A DNA stretch of 64,000 bases, from assembly GCF_900101525.1 (NCBI RefSeq), contig NZ_FMZD01000006.1:1-64000 (forward strand). Reading direction: 5' to 3'. The translations under genes and the position numbers were made by a program. The notes beneath the pieces were generated by a model that worked only from the letters and a program-made list of their open reading frames with translations, searched no databases and was not told the DNA's origin. This stretch comes from Marinilactibacillus psychrotolerans. GTDB taxonomy: Bacteria > Bacillota > Bacilli > Lactobacillales > Carnobacteriaceae_A. This document shows, piece after piece, positions 32,529 through 43,702 of the stretch (positions are counted from its first letter, which is position 1; each line of letters opens with the position of its first letter).

Positions 32529-32636
32529 AGGAGGGCGCCTCCATTTAAAAACAAATTGTTTAGAGCAGCAGAATAATAAATATTCTGCCTTTATATCAAT
32601 AAACTTTTGTTTTAAGAATGGAGATTGTGCTCCTTT
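32529..32636 (+). promoter_or_regulatory. Structured purA leader, possible attenuator or riboswitch
   Basis: Two alternative folds are visible. A short hairpin GGAGG-GCG-CCTCC (32530-32542) competes with a long one in which CTCCATT pairs with AATGGAG, TTAAAA-ACAAA with TTTTGTTTTAA, and GGAG with CTCC. Inside is a perfect hairpin GCAGAATA/TATTCTGC (32568-32588). The structure ends in CTCCTTTTT, terminator-like. Mutually exclusive stems before a terminator are typical of regulated leaders. I do not recognise a known class; purine riboswitch hallmarks are absent. Confidence 0.5.
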
Positions 32637-32668
32637 TTATATTTACATGGTTAAAAATTTTTAGATGA

Positions 32669-33973
<1,305 letters not shown>

Positions 33974-34004
33974 TATTTTTGATTGCTAAAACTGAATTAA
34001 ATAT

Positions 34005-34056
34005 AAAAGGCATCCTCAATTCTTATTACGAAAGTAAAAGAAAGGATGCCTTTTTT
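34005..34056. terminator. Bidirectional terminator between purA and ktrA
   Basis: AAAGGCATCC pairs with GGATGCCTTT, followed by TTTT on the plus strand; the minus strand also has a T-rich tail. Confidence 0.88.
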
Positions 34057-34062
34057 ATAAGA

Positions 34063-34731
34063 TTATTTTAGTTGGTTGGTATAATCCAGATGTTCAAATG
34101 TATGTGGTTCTCCTATTGCGACCAACATACTGTTAGGAGAAATTTTTTCATCTGGAGAAAGATTAACTTGTAGTTTTTCTCCTTCGGAATTTTTCATGCC
34201 AATAACATTAATTTTATATTTGTTTCGTAAGTCTAATTGAATTAATGATTTTCCCACCCATTCTTTAGGTGTAAGGAATTCAATAATCGCATTATCTTCA
34301 TCAAGTTCAATAACATCCAAAATTTTGTTTCTCATGATATTGCGTGCTACTCTGTCACCCATTTCTTTTTCTGGGCGAATGATTTCGTGCGCGCCAACTT
34401 CTAATAGAATTTCTTTATGAACTTTGTTTTTTGCTTTAGCAATAATATGTTTAATGCCTAGCTTTTTGCAATTTAAGACGGCTAAAACACTAGATTCCAG
34501 GTTTGAACCTGTACCAACTACGACGGTATCACATTTTTCAAAACCGATACTTTTCAATAAATCTAGATCTGTAATATCCCCTTGGACACCTTGTACTACA
34601 TATTCTTCCACACGATTTACATCAACTAAGTCTTTATCTATGGCGATGACATCAAAATAATGTTCACCTAATTCTTTTGCAATGGTTGATCCGAATACTC
34701 CAAGACCTAATACCCCAACAACTTTATTCAA
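34063..34731 (-). CDS. ktrA: Potassium uptake regulatory subunit KtrA (RCK protein)
   Basis: Cytoplasmic ring protein that gates KtrB. NAD/ATP-binding Rossmann motif GLGVFGSTIAKELGE near residue 8, and a C-terminal RCK_C domain (residues ~135-222) that in relatives binds c-di-AMP. 222 residues. Follows ktrB after 11 bases. GdpP in this window would influence its ligand level. Confidence 0.93.
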   Translation of the reverse strand: MNKVVGVLGLGVFGSTIAKELGEHYFDVIAIDKDLVDVNRVEEYVVQGVQGDITDLDLLKSIGFEKCDTVVVGTGSNLESSVLAVLNCKKLGIKHIIAKAKNKVHKEILLEVGAHEIIRPEKEMGDRVARNIMRNKILDVIELDEDNAIIEFLTPKEWVGKSLIQLDLRNKYKINVIGMKNSEGEKLQVNLSPDEKISPNSMLVAIGEPHTFEHLDYTNQLK

Positions 34732-34742
34732 TATTTTCTCTC

Positions 34743-36131
34743 CTATCCAATTAAGATATTTCCTGATGCATAAACTTTCGGTTTTTGTTTTCTATCAAAA
34801 AGTCCCAATGCTGTAAAGATCGTGATAGGACCCAGTCTACCTATGAACATTAAGAACATAATGACTGTCTGACTGCCGCGAGATAACTCAGAAGTAAGAT
34901 CAGCTGATAAGCCCACGGTACCAAGTGCAGAAACAGCTTCAAAAAAGAGATACTGCATAGGGACGGTTTCATCAAATATAGACATTAGAGATAGACCAAG
35001 AAAATTTAAAATGACAAACATCACAACAATTACCAAAGCTCTCTGAACAATTTCATCATCTAATGTTCTTTTTTGGTAATGTACATGTTGCTGACCGGTA
35101 ATCTCGGCCCATAATAATTTTACAACTAAAGCAACGGTTGAAGTTTTCGCACCACCGGCAGTACCACCAGGAGAACCTCCAATAAACATGAACACAGTCA
35201 TAAAGATGATTGTAAACAAGTGAAGATGTGTATAATCCACAGTACCAAATCCAGCAGTCCGCAGTGTTACAGCTTGAAAGAAAGTTGCCTGCATTTTACC
35301 AATGAAATTTAATCCTCCAATAGTTTCATTGTTATTCCATTCAGATAGCATGAATAAAACCATAGCTGCAAAAATAAGGAAGATCGTCCAGTTTAGAACT
35401 AAGCGAGTGTGTAATTTCAACCTTCTGTATCTTCCTTTAAAATCTATCCAGCTTCTAACTGCAATAAAAGCTTTGAAATTTTGAGCAACGTCAAACCAGA
35501 CTGAGAATCCAATTCCTCCAATAATAATCAGAAGAGGAATAACAATATTAACAATATGAGAGTCTACAAAGCCTTGTAGACTCGTGGTGCCTAAATTGTC
35601 AAAACCGGCATTATTAAATGCAGAGATAGACAAGAAAATCGAGGTAAATGTTCCTTTAGTCCATCCGAATAAAGGGACCATGTGAAAACTCAGAAAAACT
35701 GCCCCAGTTCCTTCTATCAAAAAAGTATATTTAACAACAGAAATCAGAAATTCACGAAAGCCAATCATATCTCCCCTGTTTAAAGCCTGCTGTAAAGTAA
35801 CTTCATCTTTCATACTTACACGTCGTCCTAGTTGCATGACGATGGTTGCTACAAGCGTAATCAATCCTAGTCCACCTAATTTGATTAGAATTAGCCCTAT
35901 GATTTGTCCGAAAATAGTATAGGTATAAGCTAGAGGTTCAGTAAAAAGCCCCGTCACACAAACCATAGACACAGCTGTAAACAGATGGTCAAAGTAGGTA
36001 GCTTGTGAACTGGCTTGTTGACTTATCGGAAGAGCAAGTAAGAAAGAACCAATCAAAATAACGAAAGCAAAACTTAAAACGATTTTAAATGGAATGGGTA
36101 AAAATGAAAAGCGGTCTAACAAGCGTCTCAT
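34743..36131 (-). CDS. ktrB: Potassium uptake channel subunit KtrB
   Basis: Membrane K+ (Na+-coupled) translocation subunit of the Trk/Ktr/HKT family with four pore-loop repeats; visible selectivity regions include AVSMVCVTGLF, SAFNNAGFDNLG, RTAGFGTVD and ALGTVGLSADLT. ATG 36131 has AAAGGA ten bases upstream, giving 462 residues; a longer in-frame start at 36167 lacks a ribosome-binding site. First gene of ktrB-ktrA. The leader does not look like the ydaO c-di-AMP riboswitch. Confidence 0.93.
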   Translation of the reverse strand: MRRLLDRFSFLPIPFKIVLSFAFVILIGSFLLALPISQQASSQATYFDHLFTAVSMVCVTGLFTEPLAYTYTIFGQIIGLILIKLGGLGLITLVATIVMQLGRRVSMKDEVTLQQALNRGDMIGFREFLISVVKYTFLIEGTGAVFLSFHMVPLFGWTKGTFTSIFLSISAFNNAGFDNLGTTSLQGFVDSHIVNIVIPLLIIIGGIGFSVWFDVAQNFKAFIAVRSWIDFKGRYRRLKLHTRLVLNWTIFLIFAAMVLFMLSEWNNNETIGGLNFIGKMQATFFQAVTLRTAGFGTVDYTHLHLFTIIFMTVFMFIGGSPGGTAGGAKTSTVALVVKLLWAEITGQQHVHYQKRTLDDEIVQRALVIVVMFVILNFLGLSLMSIFDETVPMQYLFFEAVSALGTVGLSADLTSELSRGSQTVIMFLMFIGRLGPITIFTALGLFDRKQKPKVYASGNILIG

Positions 36132-36388
36132 ACAAAATTTTTCCTTTCTGATACTATAAAAAATCAATAACTAGATTGTATCTCTTGAATACCTAAAATA
36201 CAAGCATATACGATGAAAAAGGCGTGACAATTCTTGCTTGTAAAGTGACAGTTTCTGAGTTAGCTCTAAATTTGAGTTTTAAAGGCATAGAGTCGTAAGC
36301 CGTTATAGTTGTTTCTTTCTGTTTTGACCGATAAAATAGTACTGATACAGTGTCTAATATTGAACGCTGATTGTAGGAGGAGACGAAC

Positions 36389-37846
36389 ATGGCTTATAAC
36401 GGAACAATGATGCAGTATTTTGAATGGGATTTAGCTAATGATGGCACTCACTGGAAAAAGTTGAAAAGTGAAGCCGCTCATTTGAGAGAAATAGGAGTAA
36501 CAGCTGTATGGATTCCACCCTGCTTTAAATCATTGGATCAAAAAGATGTAGGCTACGGTATATACGATTTGTATGATCTTGGTGAATTTGATCAAAAAGG
36601 AACGAGACGAACTAAGTATGGGACAAAAGAGGAATTATTAGATGCTATTGATACATTGCATAAAGAAGGAATTCAAGTTTATGCAGATGTGGTATTAAAT
36701 CATAAAGCTGGAGCAGATGGAACAGAAAAATTCTGGGCAGTTGCAGTTAATGAAAATGATAGACATGAAGAAATTGAAGAAGCAAAAGAAATTGAATCTT
36801 GGACTTATTTTAATTTCCCAGGAAGACAGGGAAAATATTCTGAATTTGAATGGCACTGGTATCATTTTTCAGGTGTATCTGATGATGAAATTACTGGAGA
36901 ACAGGGAATTTATCGTATCGAAGGAGAAGGCAAGGGCTGGGCTCCAGACGAAAATGTATCGACTGAATTTGGTAATTTTGATTATCTAATGTTTGCTGAT
37001 ATTGATTATAGTCATCCAGAAGTTATTGAAGAAACAAAAAAATGGATCAAATGGTTTATAGAAGAAACAGGTATCGATGGGATCCGTTTAGATGCCGTTA
37101 AGCATATTGACCGCATGTTTATGAAAGAACTGATTGAAGAAGTTCGTGCAGAATATGGTGAAGACTTTTTCTTTGTAGCAGAATACTGGCATCAGAAATA
37201 TAAATATTTAGAAGAGTATTTAGAAGACCAGGATTTCAATATTTCAATGATGGATGTAAGATTTCATTATGCTTTGCATGAAGCTTCCCAGCAGAAAACC
37301 AATTTTGATTTAAGAAGACTCTTTGATGGAACACTCTACAAAAAGAATGCGGAACAAGCTGTGACATTTGTAGAAAATCATGATTCTCAGCCGGGACAGT
37401 CTTTAGAGTCTTACGTGGAGCCATGGTTCAAACCGTTAGCTTATGGGATTGTTCTATTGAGTACTTATGGCTATCCTTGCCTATTTTATAGTGATTACTA
37501 CGGGTATAGCGGTGAGGTTGATTATGACGGTTGCCCTGATGTCATTGAAAGATTAATGCATATTAGAACAGAGTATGCCTATGGTGAACAGTATAATTAC
37601 CTTGATCATGCTACATGCTTAGGCTTTACACGTACAGGTGATGATGAGCATCCTGAAGGGTGTGCAGTTGTATTGTCTAGTGGAGAAGAAGGATATAAAG
37701 AAATGAATGTGGGAGACCTGCATGCCGGTGAACACTATATAGATAAACTCGGGAACAGAGAAGAAGAAATTGAAATTAATAAAGAAGGTACAGCGGTGTT
37801 TCCAGTTAATGCAGAATCGATTTCCGTGTGGATCCCTAAAAAATAG
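36389..37846 (+). CDS. Cytoplasmic alpha-amylase (GH13)
   Basis: Hydrolyses alpha-1,4-glucans. No signal peptide (starts MAYNGTMMQYFEWDLANDGTHW), so it acts inside the cell on maltodextrins or glycogen. GH13 regions: YADVVLNHKAGAD, GIRLDAVKHI (nucleophile Asp), VAEYWHQ (acid Glu) and FVENHDSQP. 485 residues, close to bacterial AmyS-type enzymes. Stands alone with its own terminator; divergent from ktrB. The 36132-36388 gap has only weak promoter-like boxes. Confidence 0.93.
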   Translation: MAYNGTMMQYFEWDLANDGTHWKKLKSEAAHLREIGVTAVWIPPCFKSLDQKDVGYGIYDLYDLGEFDQKGTRRTKYGTKEELLDAIDTLHKEGIQVYADVVLNHKAGADGTEKFWAVAVNENDRHEEIEEAKEIESWTYFNFPGRQGKYSEFEWHWYHFSGVSDDEITGEQGIYRIEGEGKGWAPDENVSTEFGNFDYLMFADIDYSHPEVIEETKKWIKWFIEETGIDGIRLDAVKHIDRMFMKELIEEVRAEYGEDFFFVAEYWHQKYKYLEEYLEDQDFNISMMDVRFHYALHEASQQKTNFDLRRLFDGTLYKKNAEQAVTFVENHDSQPGQSLESYVEPWFKPLAYGIVLLSTYGYPCLFYSDYYGYSGEVDYDGCPDVIERLMHIRTEYAYGEQYNYLDHATCLGFTRTGDDEHPEGCAVVLSSGEEGYKEMNVGDLHAGEHYIDKLGNREEEIEINKEGTAVFPVNAESISVWIPKK

Positions 37847-37852
37847 AAAAAT

Positions 37853-37908
37853 AAAACCGATCAAGATTTATAGGAGAATATTTACTCCAAATCTTGATCG
37901 GTTTTTTT
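37853..37908. terminator. Bidirectional terminator after the amylase gene
   Basis: AAAACCGATCAAGATTT pairs with AAATCTTGATCGGTTTT, with T-runs on both strands; also serves the minus-strand gene ending at 37932. Confidence 0.9.
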
Positions 37909-37931
37909 AAAAATGAAAGTTTTTTCTTTAA

Positions 37932-38465
37932 TTAGTCATTAGGGTTAATTTTCAATGAAGCTTCTTTTTCATCAGATAAATTTTCTTTATTTAATTTAAA
38001 ATCCTTATCTTTTGATAAATAGTTATCATGTAAAGCTTCATCGACTTTATCTTTTGGAATGGCTTGATCTTGATTAGGTTCAAGAGGTGTTCCGTTAACA
38101 TCTCCTAATGTCTCATCATCATACATTGCGTGAGAGGCAGTAGCGGGATCAATAACTGAGTCCTTTTGAGCGGTTCTTTTTTGTGCTAGATCTCTTTCAA
38201 TTTCTTCAATTGTTTTATTTAGCTGTGCTTGTTTAGCATCCATTTCCGCTTGCTCAGCTTGTAGCTCTTGGTCTGCTTCAGTATAAGACTCTCTAAAATC
38301 TTCAATTAGTTTTTGTGCTTTATCACCACTTGAGTCTTTTAATTTGGTAGCTTCTGATTTTAATTCTTTACGGAATTGATTGCCTGTTTTTGGAGCAAAT
38401 AATAGAGCTGTAAATGCAGATGCAGCACTCATTAAAATGGCCTTAGTTAAGCTTACTCTTGGCAT
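37932..38465 (-). CDS. YtxH-domain protein
   Basis: 177-residue protein of the YtxH family (general-stress or envelope-associated, function unclear). N-terminal hydrophobic segment AILMSAASAFTALLFAPKTGNQFRKELK is the YtxH signature; then a coiled coil rich in Glu, Lys and Gln (residues ~30-100) and a disordered acidic tail. It lies 26 bases after the DUF948 gene and is likely in the same operon; this pair is common in Firmicutes. Confidence 0.8.
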   Translation of the reverse strand: MPRVSLTKAILMSAASAFTALLFAPKTGNQFRKELKSEATKLKDSSGDKAQKLIEDFRESYTEADQELQAEQAEMDAKQAQLNKTIEEIERDLAQKRTAQKDSVIDPATASHAMYDDETLGDVNGTPLEPNQDQAIPKDKVDEALHDNYLSKDKDFKLNKENLSDEKEASLKINPND

Positions 38466-38491
38466 AGTGTAAATCTCCTCTCAATACTTGG

Positions 38492-38938
38492 TTAATTAGT
38501 TTTATAACGAGCTTTTTGTTTTTCGATCGTGCGCTTGAACGCTAAATTAAATGTTTTAGCGATTATTGGACCCTCTGTTTTCAGTTCATCTACAGCATTT
38601 TGTGCTATGCCTTTTGAATAGTCTCCACTGTGTTCTTTTAAATAAGTTAAGGAATTATTTAAACTAGAAGCATGGGTAGATAATTCGTTGAACCGTTGCA
38701 TTTTGATGTTTGACACTTTCTGTAAATCTTCGACTCTTTCCATAATTTTATTTACTTTGGTTTGTACAGCATCGGCTTCCCCAGTAAAATGTTCAATATG
38801 GTCTTGTACTATATTTTGAGTCTCTTTAAAGTTTTTGAGTGTTGGTTTAACTTTTTTAAAGGTAATAATCCCGATTGCTATAAGAGCAATTAAAGCTATT
38901 CCTAAAATAATTAAAGCAATGATGTATCCTAATGACAT
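38492..38938 (-). CDS. DUF948 membrane-anchored protein
   Basis: 148 residues: one N-terminal membrane helix (LGYIIALIILGIALIALIAI), then a long amphipathic helical stretch with heptad-like pattern. This fits the DUF948 family (YtxG-like), usually cotranscribed with a YtxH gene. RBS GGAGGG. Function unknown; a link to general stress is inferred from Bacillus relatives. Confidence 0.82.
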   Translation of the reverse strand: MSLGYIIALIILGIALIALIAIGIITFKKVKPTLKNFKETQNIVQDHIEHFTGEADAVQTKVNKIMERVEDLQKVSNIKMQRFNELSTHASSLNNSLTYLKEHSGDYSKGIAQNAVDELKTEGPIIAKTFNLAFKRTIEKQKARYKTN

Positions 38939-39134
38939 AGTAGTCCCTCCTTTACTTCAATACTATTATGAATTTTGCTATCTATATAGATAGAATACCA
39001 CGAATAGTATCGTAGCAACAAATAGAAGCTATGGGTTAAAAGATATTGCTTGAAACGGCTTTAATTGTTAGAATAGTAGCAACATAAAGTACTTAGATAA
39101 CTATCATATAAGTAGTGATAAAAAGGAGAAAATA

Positions 39135-39656
39135 ATGAGCGATGAGAAAATGAAGGATTCTGAAATTGAAATAGGGGAAATGAAGAATTCTCAGCACAAG
39201 ATAGAACTGTGTGCAGTCTCAAATGGAGAAGTTTTATCCATTGAAAATGTCCCAGACAAAGTCTTTGCTCAAAGAATGATTGGAGACGGTTTCGCGGTAA
39301 AACCTACCTCTCAATCTGTAGTGGCTCCCGTCAGTGGAAAACTGATTGAAGTCGCAGATGCTAAACATGCCTACTATATCGAAACAGAAGAAGGAGTAAA
39401 AATTTTGATCCATGTGGGAATCAATACCTTGTTATTGAATGGCGAAGGTTTTTCTACGAAACTGGAAAAAGGCGATAAAGTAGAAAAAGGAAAAACACTG
39501 GTTGATTTTGACGAAGAATTAATTATTAAAAAAGGATATAATCCCATTATTTCAGTTATCGTTTTAGATAACGAGGATGTGCAGATGAATCAAGAAGTAT
39601 TTCCTGCAAAAGGGGTTATTGCGGGAGAAACAATTGCAATGGAAATTAATTTTTAG
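39135..39656 (+). CDS. crr: Stand-alone PTS glucose-type EIIA
   Basis: Phosphocarrier EIIA of the glucose family: SVVAPVSGKLIEVADAKHAYY, phosphorylated His93 in ILIHVGINTL and partner His78. 173 residues with a ~20-residue charged N-terminal extension. No EIIB/EIIC gene is nearby. It is the best candidate EIIA for TreP, which lacks one. The symbol crr is by family, not by proven regulatory role. Confidence 0.88.
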   Translation: MSDEKMKDSEIEIGEMKNSQHKIELCAVSNGEVLSIENVPDKVFAQRMIGDGFAVKPTSQSVVAPVSGKLIEVADAKHAYYIETEEGVKILIHVGINTLLLNGEGFSTKLEKGDKVEKGKTLVDFDEELIIKKGYNPIISVIVLDNEDVQMNQEVFPAKGVIAGETIAMEINF

Positions 39657-39719
39657 TAGATTACAGAAACTAATATTTTTTGAATGGATCGAGTTCTAAT
39701 ATTCAATTGAGATGAAAAA

Positions 39720-39748
39720 TTGAACCGAGTTCATAGGTGCTGTATAAT
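39720..39748 (+). promoter_or_regulatory. walR promoter
   Basis: -35 TTGAAC, 17-base spacer, -10 TATAAT, about 65 bases before walR. Confidence 0.75.
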
Positions 39749-39812
39749 TGATTGTAAGTTAGTTGATAGATGAATTGATGATTAAAAACATGTTTCTGAG
39801 GAGGAGCATCAC

Positions 39813-40526
39813 TTGAAAAAAATATTAGTGGTAGATGATGAAAAGCCAATTTCAGATATAGTAAAATTTAATCTTGAAAAAGAAGGATTCGAAGTAGTTA
39901 CTGCTTATGATGGGGAAGAGGCGGTAGAAAAAGTTGAAGAGAGCACCCCGGATTTAATCGTGTTAGATTTAATGCTGCCTAAAATGGATGGATTGGAAGT
40001 TTGTCGAGAAGTCCGTAGAAAGCATGATATTCCCATTATTATGGTAACAGCTAAAGACCAGGAAATTGATAAAGTGCTGGGACTAGAGTTAGGAGCAGAC
40101 GATTATGTAACAAAACCTTTTTCTAATCGTGAATTAATTGCACGAGTCAAAGCTAATTTGAGACGCCAATCCTCTGTACCAACTGCAGAACCCGAAAAAC
40201 CGGAAACTAACGATATAGAAGTAGGAGACTTAACGGTTCATCCAGATGCTTATATCATATCTAAAAGAGGCAGTACGATTGAATTAACGCATAGAGAATT
40301 TGAATTGTTACATTATTTAGCAAGACATATTGGACAAGTTATGACGCGGGAACATTTATTAGAGACCGTTTGGGGTTACGATTACTTTGGAGACGTACGT
40401 ACTGTTGATGTAACGGTTCGTCGATTGAGAGAGAAAATCGAAGATAATCCGAGCCATCCTAATTTTTTAGTAACTAGACGTGGTGTAGGGTATTATTTAA
40501 GGAATCCTGAACAACAGGAGAAATAA
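39813..40526 (+). CDS. walR: Essential response regulator WalR (YycF)
   Basis: OmpR-type regulator of cell-wall hydrolase genes. Receiver domain with DDE at 8-10 and phosphorylated Asp52 (IVLDLMLP), then a winged-helix DNA-binding domain ([19 protein letters not shown]). 237 residues. TTG start at 39813 after GAGGAG. Operon walR-walK-yycH-yycI. Confidence 0.97.
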   Translation: MKKILVVDDEKPISDIVKFNLEKEGFEVVTAYDGEEAVEKVEESTPDLIVLDLMLPKMDGLEVCREVRRKHDIPIIMVTAKDQEIDKVLGLELGADDYVTKPFSNRELIARVKANLRRQSSVPTAEPEKPETNDIEVGDLTVHPDAYIISKRGSTIELTHREFELLHYLARHIGQVMTREHLLETVWGYDYFGDVRTVDVTVRRLREKIEDNPSHPNFLVTRRGVGYYLRNPEQQEK

Positions 40527-40532
40527 TCGTAT

Positions 40533-42389
40533 ATGAAAAAAAAGATTCGTTTTTACCAATCTATTAATACAAAAATTGTATTTATTATTGTTATATTACT
40601 TGTATTCGCCCTACAGATCATTGGGGCGAATTTTATTACCCAAATTGAACGACAATTAGTTAACAACTTCGAAGGGGATCGTCAAACTCAGATAACCTTT
40701 TTGGAAAGTGCGATTCTCCCTTTACTCGAAGCTTATGAAAGTGATGAAGATGCTGAAACAGATCCAAGAGAACAAATTAATGATCTTCTTATGGAATTTT
40801 CGGGGAGTGGCATTACAGAACTGCAAGTTATTGATACGAATATGGTTGTTCTGGGAATCAGTGACAGTACACAACAAGGCATGCTCGGTCAGATTTCCAC
40901 AGATGCTGACGTGAGAAGTGCCCATTTAAATGGAGATACGGTTACTAGACAAGTCGAAGATGCCGCTTCTGGTAGAAGATGGAAGATTGTAGAACCCATT
41001 TTTTCAGATGCTGAAGAACCTGAATTCTTAGGCGTTGTCTTGATGGAAAGTGATATTGAAGATGTTTATAATCAAATCGCACAAATTACCCAGATCTTTC
41101 TGCAGTCTTCAGCGGTAGCTATTGTCCTTTCTTTGATTCTGGCAAATATGGTTTCTCGGGCATTGACTAAACCAATTAAAGAAATGCAGACACAGACGCG
41201 TGCAATTGCAGAAGGAGATTATTCAGGTACTCTAAAAGTATATGGGGAAGATGAATTAGGACAATTAGCCTTTCTGATCAATGAACTTTCTGATGAAGTT
41301 GCTGAAGCACAAGAATCGATTGATTCTGAAAGACGTAGATTAGATAGTGTGCTAACACATATGACAGATGGAGTTATTGCAACTGATCGACGAGGGAAAA
41401 TTGTCATCGTTAATAGTATGGCTGAAACAATGTTAGATGTGACAGGCAAAGAAGCCAATGGAAGAAGTTTATTAAAAGTATTGGATATAGAAGAAGAACT
41501 CACACTTAGACAAATCTTAGAAGAACAAGAAGATATTTTAATCAATGGATCAACTATGGGTGTACCAACGATTTTAAGAGCTTCTTTTTCACTAATTCAA
41601 AGAGAGACAGGATTTATCAGCGGAATTGTTTGTGTGTTACATGATGTCACAGAGCAAGAAAAAATAGAAGAAGAGCGGAAACAATTTGTTTCTAATGTTT
41701 CTCATGAATTAAGAACACCTTTAACGAGTATGAGAAGCTATATTGAAGCATTAGCAGATGGAGCGTGGGAAGATCCTGAATTAGCGCCTCGCTTTTTGGA
41801 AGTTACCCAAAATGAAACCGATCGAATGATTCGCATGATCCAGGATCTATTGCATTTATCAAGAATCGATGCTGGTAAGAGTGAATTAGACGTAGAATTA
41901 GTTGATATTACTGAGTTGTTAGATCATGTACTCAATCGATTTGATATGCTGATTCATTCTACTGAATATGAAGATAAAAAGTATAATATAGAAAGACACT
42001 TACTAGATAGACCTGCTTTTGTAGAGATAGATACTGATCGTATGATCCAGGTTTTGGATAATATCATGAACAACGCATTGAAGTATTCGCCCGATGGTGG
42101 AACAATAACGGGTCGAATGCGTCAGACGGAAAAAGCAGTTATTATCAGTATCAAGGATGAAGGAATGGGGATTCCTAAAAATGATTTAGTGAAAATCTTT
42201 TCCAGATTCTACCGTGTAGATAGAGCGCGTTCACGAGCTATGGGTGGAAGTGGACTAGGATTAGCTATCTCCAAAGAAGTTGTTGAACAACACGGGGGAC
42301 GTATATGGGCAGAAAGTGTGGAAGGAAAAGGAACAACATTCAATCTTTCTCTTCCATATGTCCCATTTGAGGAGGATGAGTGGTCGTGA
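40533..42389 (+). CDS. walK: Sensor histidine kinase WalK (YycG)
   Basis: Membrane kinase sensing cell-wall synthesis state. Two membrane helices (about residues 13-32 and 184-204) flank an extracellular PAS-like domain; then HAMP, PAS, phosphoacceptor His in VSNVSHELRTPLTSMRSY, and ATPase motifs (NNALKYSPDGG, DEGMGIP, GSGLGLAISKE). 618 residues. Starts 6 bases after walR. Confidence 0.97.
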   Translation: MKKKIRFYQSINTKIVFIIVILLVFALQIIGANFITQIERQLVNNFEGDRQTQITFLESAILPLLEAYESDEDAETDPREQINDLLMEFSGSGITELQVIDTNMVVLGISDSTQQGMLGQISTDADVRSAHLNGDTVTRQVEDAASGRRWKIVEPIFSDAEEPEFLGVVLMESDIEDVYNQIAQITQIFLQSSAVAIVLSLILANMVSRALTKPIKEMQTQTRAIAEGDYSGTLKVYGEDELGQLAFLINELSDEVAEAQESIDSERRRLDSVLTHMTDGVIATDRRGKIVIVNSMAETMLDVTGKEANGRSLLKVLDIEEELTLRQILEEQEDILINGSTMGVPTILRASFSLIQRETGFISGIVCVLHDVTEQEKIEEERKQFVSNVSHELRTPLTSMRSYIEALADGAWEDPELAPRFLEVTQNETDRMIRMIQDLLHLSRIDAGKSELDVELVDITELLDHVLNRFDMLIHSTEYEDKKYNIERHLLDRPAFVEIDTDRMIQVLDNIMNNALKYSPDGGTITGRMRQTEKAVIISIKDEGMGIPKNDLVKIFSRFYRVDRARSRAMGGSGLGLAISKEVVEQHGGRIWAESVEGKGTTFNLSLPYVPFEEDEWS

Positions 42390-43702
42390 CATGGACACAT
42401 ATAAAACATATATTACTCGGCGCACTCATTGTGTTAAGTTTATTCTTAAGTTTCAGTCTTTTGACTACGGGGAGTCAGTCTAATGAACAAACTTCTTCAA
42501 GTGGGGGATCAACGACACCCGCTTTAGTCGATCGTTCAATGTCTGAAGTATTCTCTCCTAGTCAAATCATTTTGCACGAAGCGTATGATAATCATCAGAT
42601 TGCTTCATTATCGGATACACAAGATTTAGTTAAACAAAGCTATAAAAGAATGAGATTCAAAGATGTTCAACCACCCAAGACACTGACTCGTTCAGAATAT
42701 CAGCAAATGGTTCATGAAGATTCTTGGGTAGAATTTATTTTTGACGAAAAAATTCCTTTTGGATTGTTTAGTGAAGGGTTTGAAGATATTCCCTCAGACT
42801 ATGAAAACCGTACATTTAATCGAGTTTTATTTAATTTAAACAATCAAAGTAGAGTATTGTTTTATAATGATCAGGAAGAGCAGACCTATGAATTTGAAGA
42901 AGTTAGAATTCCTGAAGATTTATTAGCGCGTTTCCGAGATACTGAATCTATTCGCTATACAGAAGCAACGGGCCTTGAGTTAAATCATGTTACCTATGTC
43001 CCTAGTTCTAAAATGAATTTAAGCTATGAGAATTATATCGTTGAACGTTTGCCAGATAGACTGTTTATCGGTCAGTTTTTTGAAGAAACTTCGAAAGTGA
43101 ATGTAAGATCCACATCAAACGGTCAACAATATACTAGCTTGACTACAGAAGTAGTTATCAATGATGAAAATTACACTCTTTCTTATTTACATCAGAGAAC
43201 AAATCGGGAAGAACTTTCTTTGACTGAACGTCTGGCTAATAGTTTTCAGGAATTAGCAAAAGTAGAAAACTGGAAAGACAGGTCAAGGTATAAAGCATAT
43301 AATTCTTCTACGGGGGAAGTAGTTTTTCAGCGCTATCTTAATGGGATGCCCGTATTTAGCGCGCAACAGCTTGATTCAGAAGTAGCGTTGAGAATAGATG
43401 GAAGCGGAATGAAAAATTTGCGCTTACCATTGAGGATTGCTCAGACACCGATCTCATTGGATGGATATGATAAAAAAGAGCTGCCCGGTGGTCAGGAAAT
43501 CGCTGATAAATTAGAAGCTGCGGGAGTAGACCTCTCTACCGTTACGGGGTTAAAAGTTGGATTAACATGGGAAGAAAGTGAAGAAGATGAACGAGTGATT
43601 CACTTTGAGCCTGACTGGTATGTTAATGTAAAAAATGACAGTAACTGGTATACAGTCGATCAATTGATTGAGTTACAGGGGGAATCGCTCAATGGACTTT
43701 AA
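42380..43702 (+). CDS. yycH: WalRK regulator YycH (WalH)
   Basis: Membrane-anchored protein modulating WalK. One N-terminal helix (HILLGALIVLSLFLSFSLL) and a large extracellular domain. 440 residues. GTG 42380 (or GTG 42386) overlaps the walK stop. Assigned by position and architecture; sequence is poorly conserved in this family. Confidence 0.88.
   Translation: MVVTWTHIKHILLGALIVLSLFLSFSLLTTGSQSNEQTSSSGGSTTPALVDRSMSEVFSPSQIILHEAYDNHQIASLSDTQDLVKQSYKRMRFKDVQPPKTLTRSEYQQMVHEDSWVEFIFDEKIPFGLFSEGFEDIPSDYENRTFNRVLFNLNNQSRVLFYNDQEEQTYEFEEVRIPEDLLARFRDTESIRYTEATGLELNHVTYVPSSKMNLSYENYIVERLPDRLFIGQFFEETSKVNVRSTSNGQQYTSLTTEVVINDENYTLSYLHQRTNREELSLTERLANSFQELAKVENWKDRSRYKAYNSSTGEVVFQRYLNGMPVFSAQQLDSEVALRIDGSGMKNLRLPLRIAQTPISLDGYDKKELPGGQEIADKLEAAGVDLSTVTGLKVGLTWEESEEDERVIHFEPDWYVNVKNDSNWYTVDQLIELQGESLNGL

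Noticed and set aside
36132-36388. c-di-AMP (ydaO) riboswitch upstream of ktrB
   Set aside because: None of the conserved sequence blocks of that riboswitch is recognisable in either strand of the gap.
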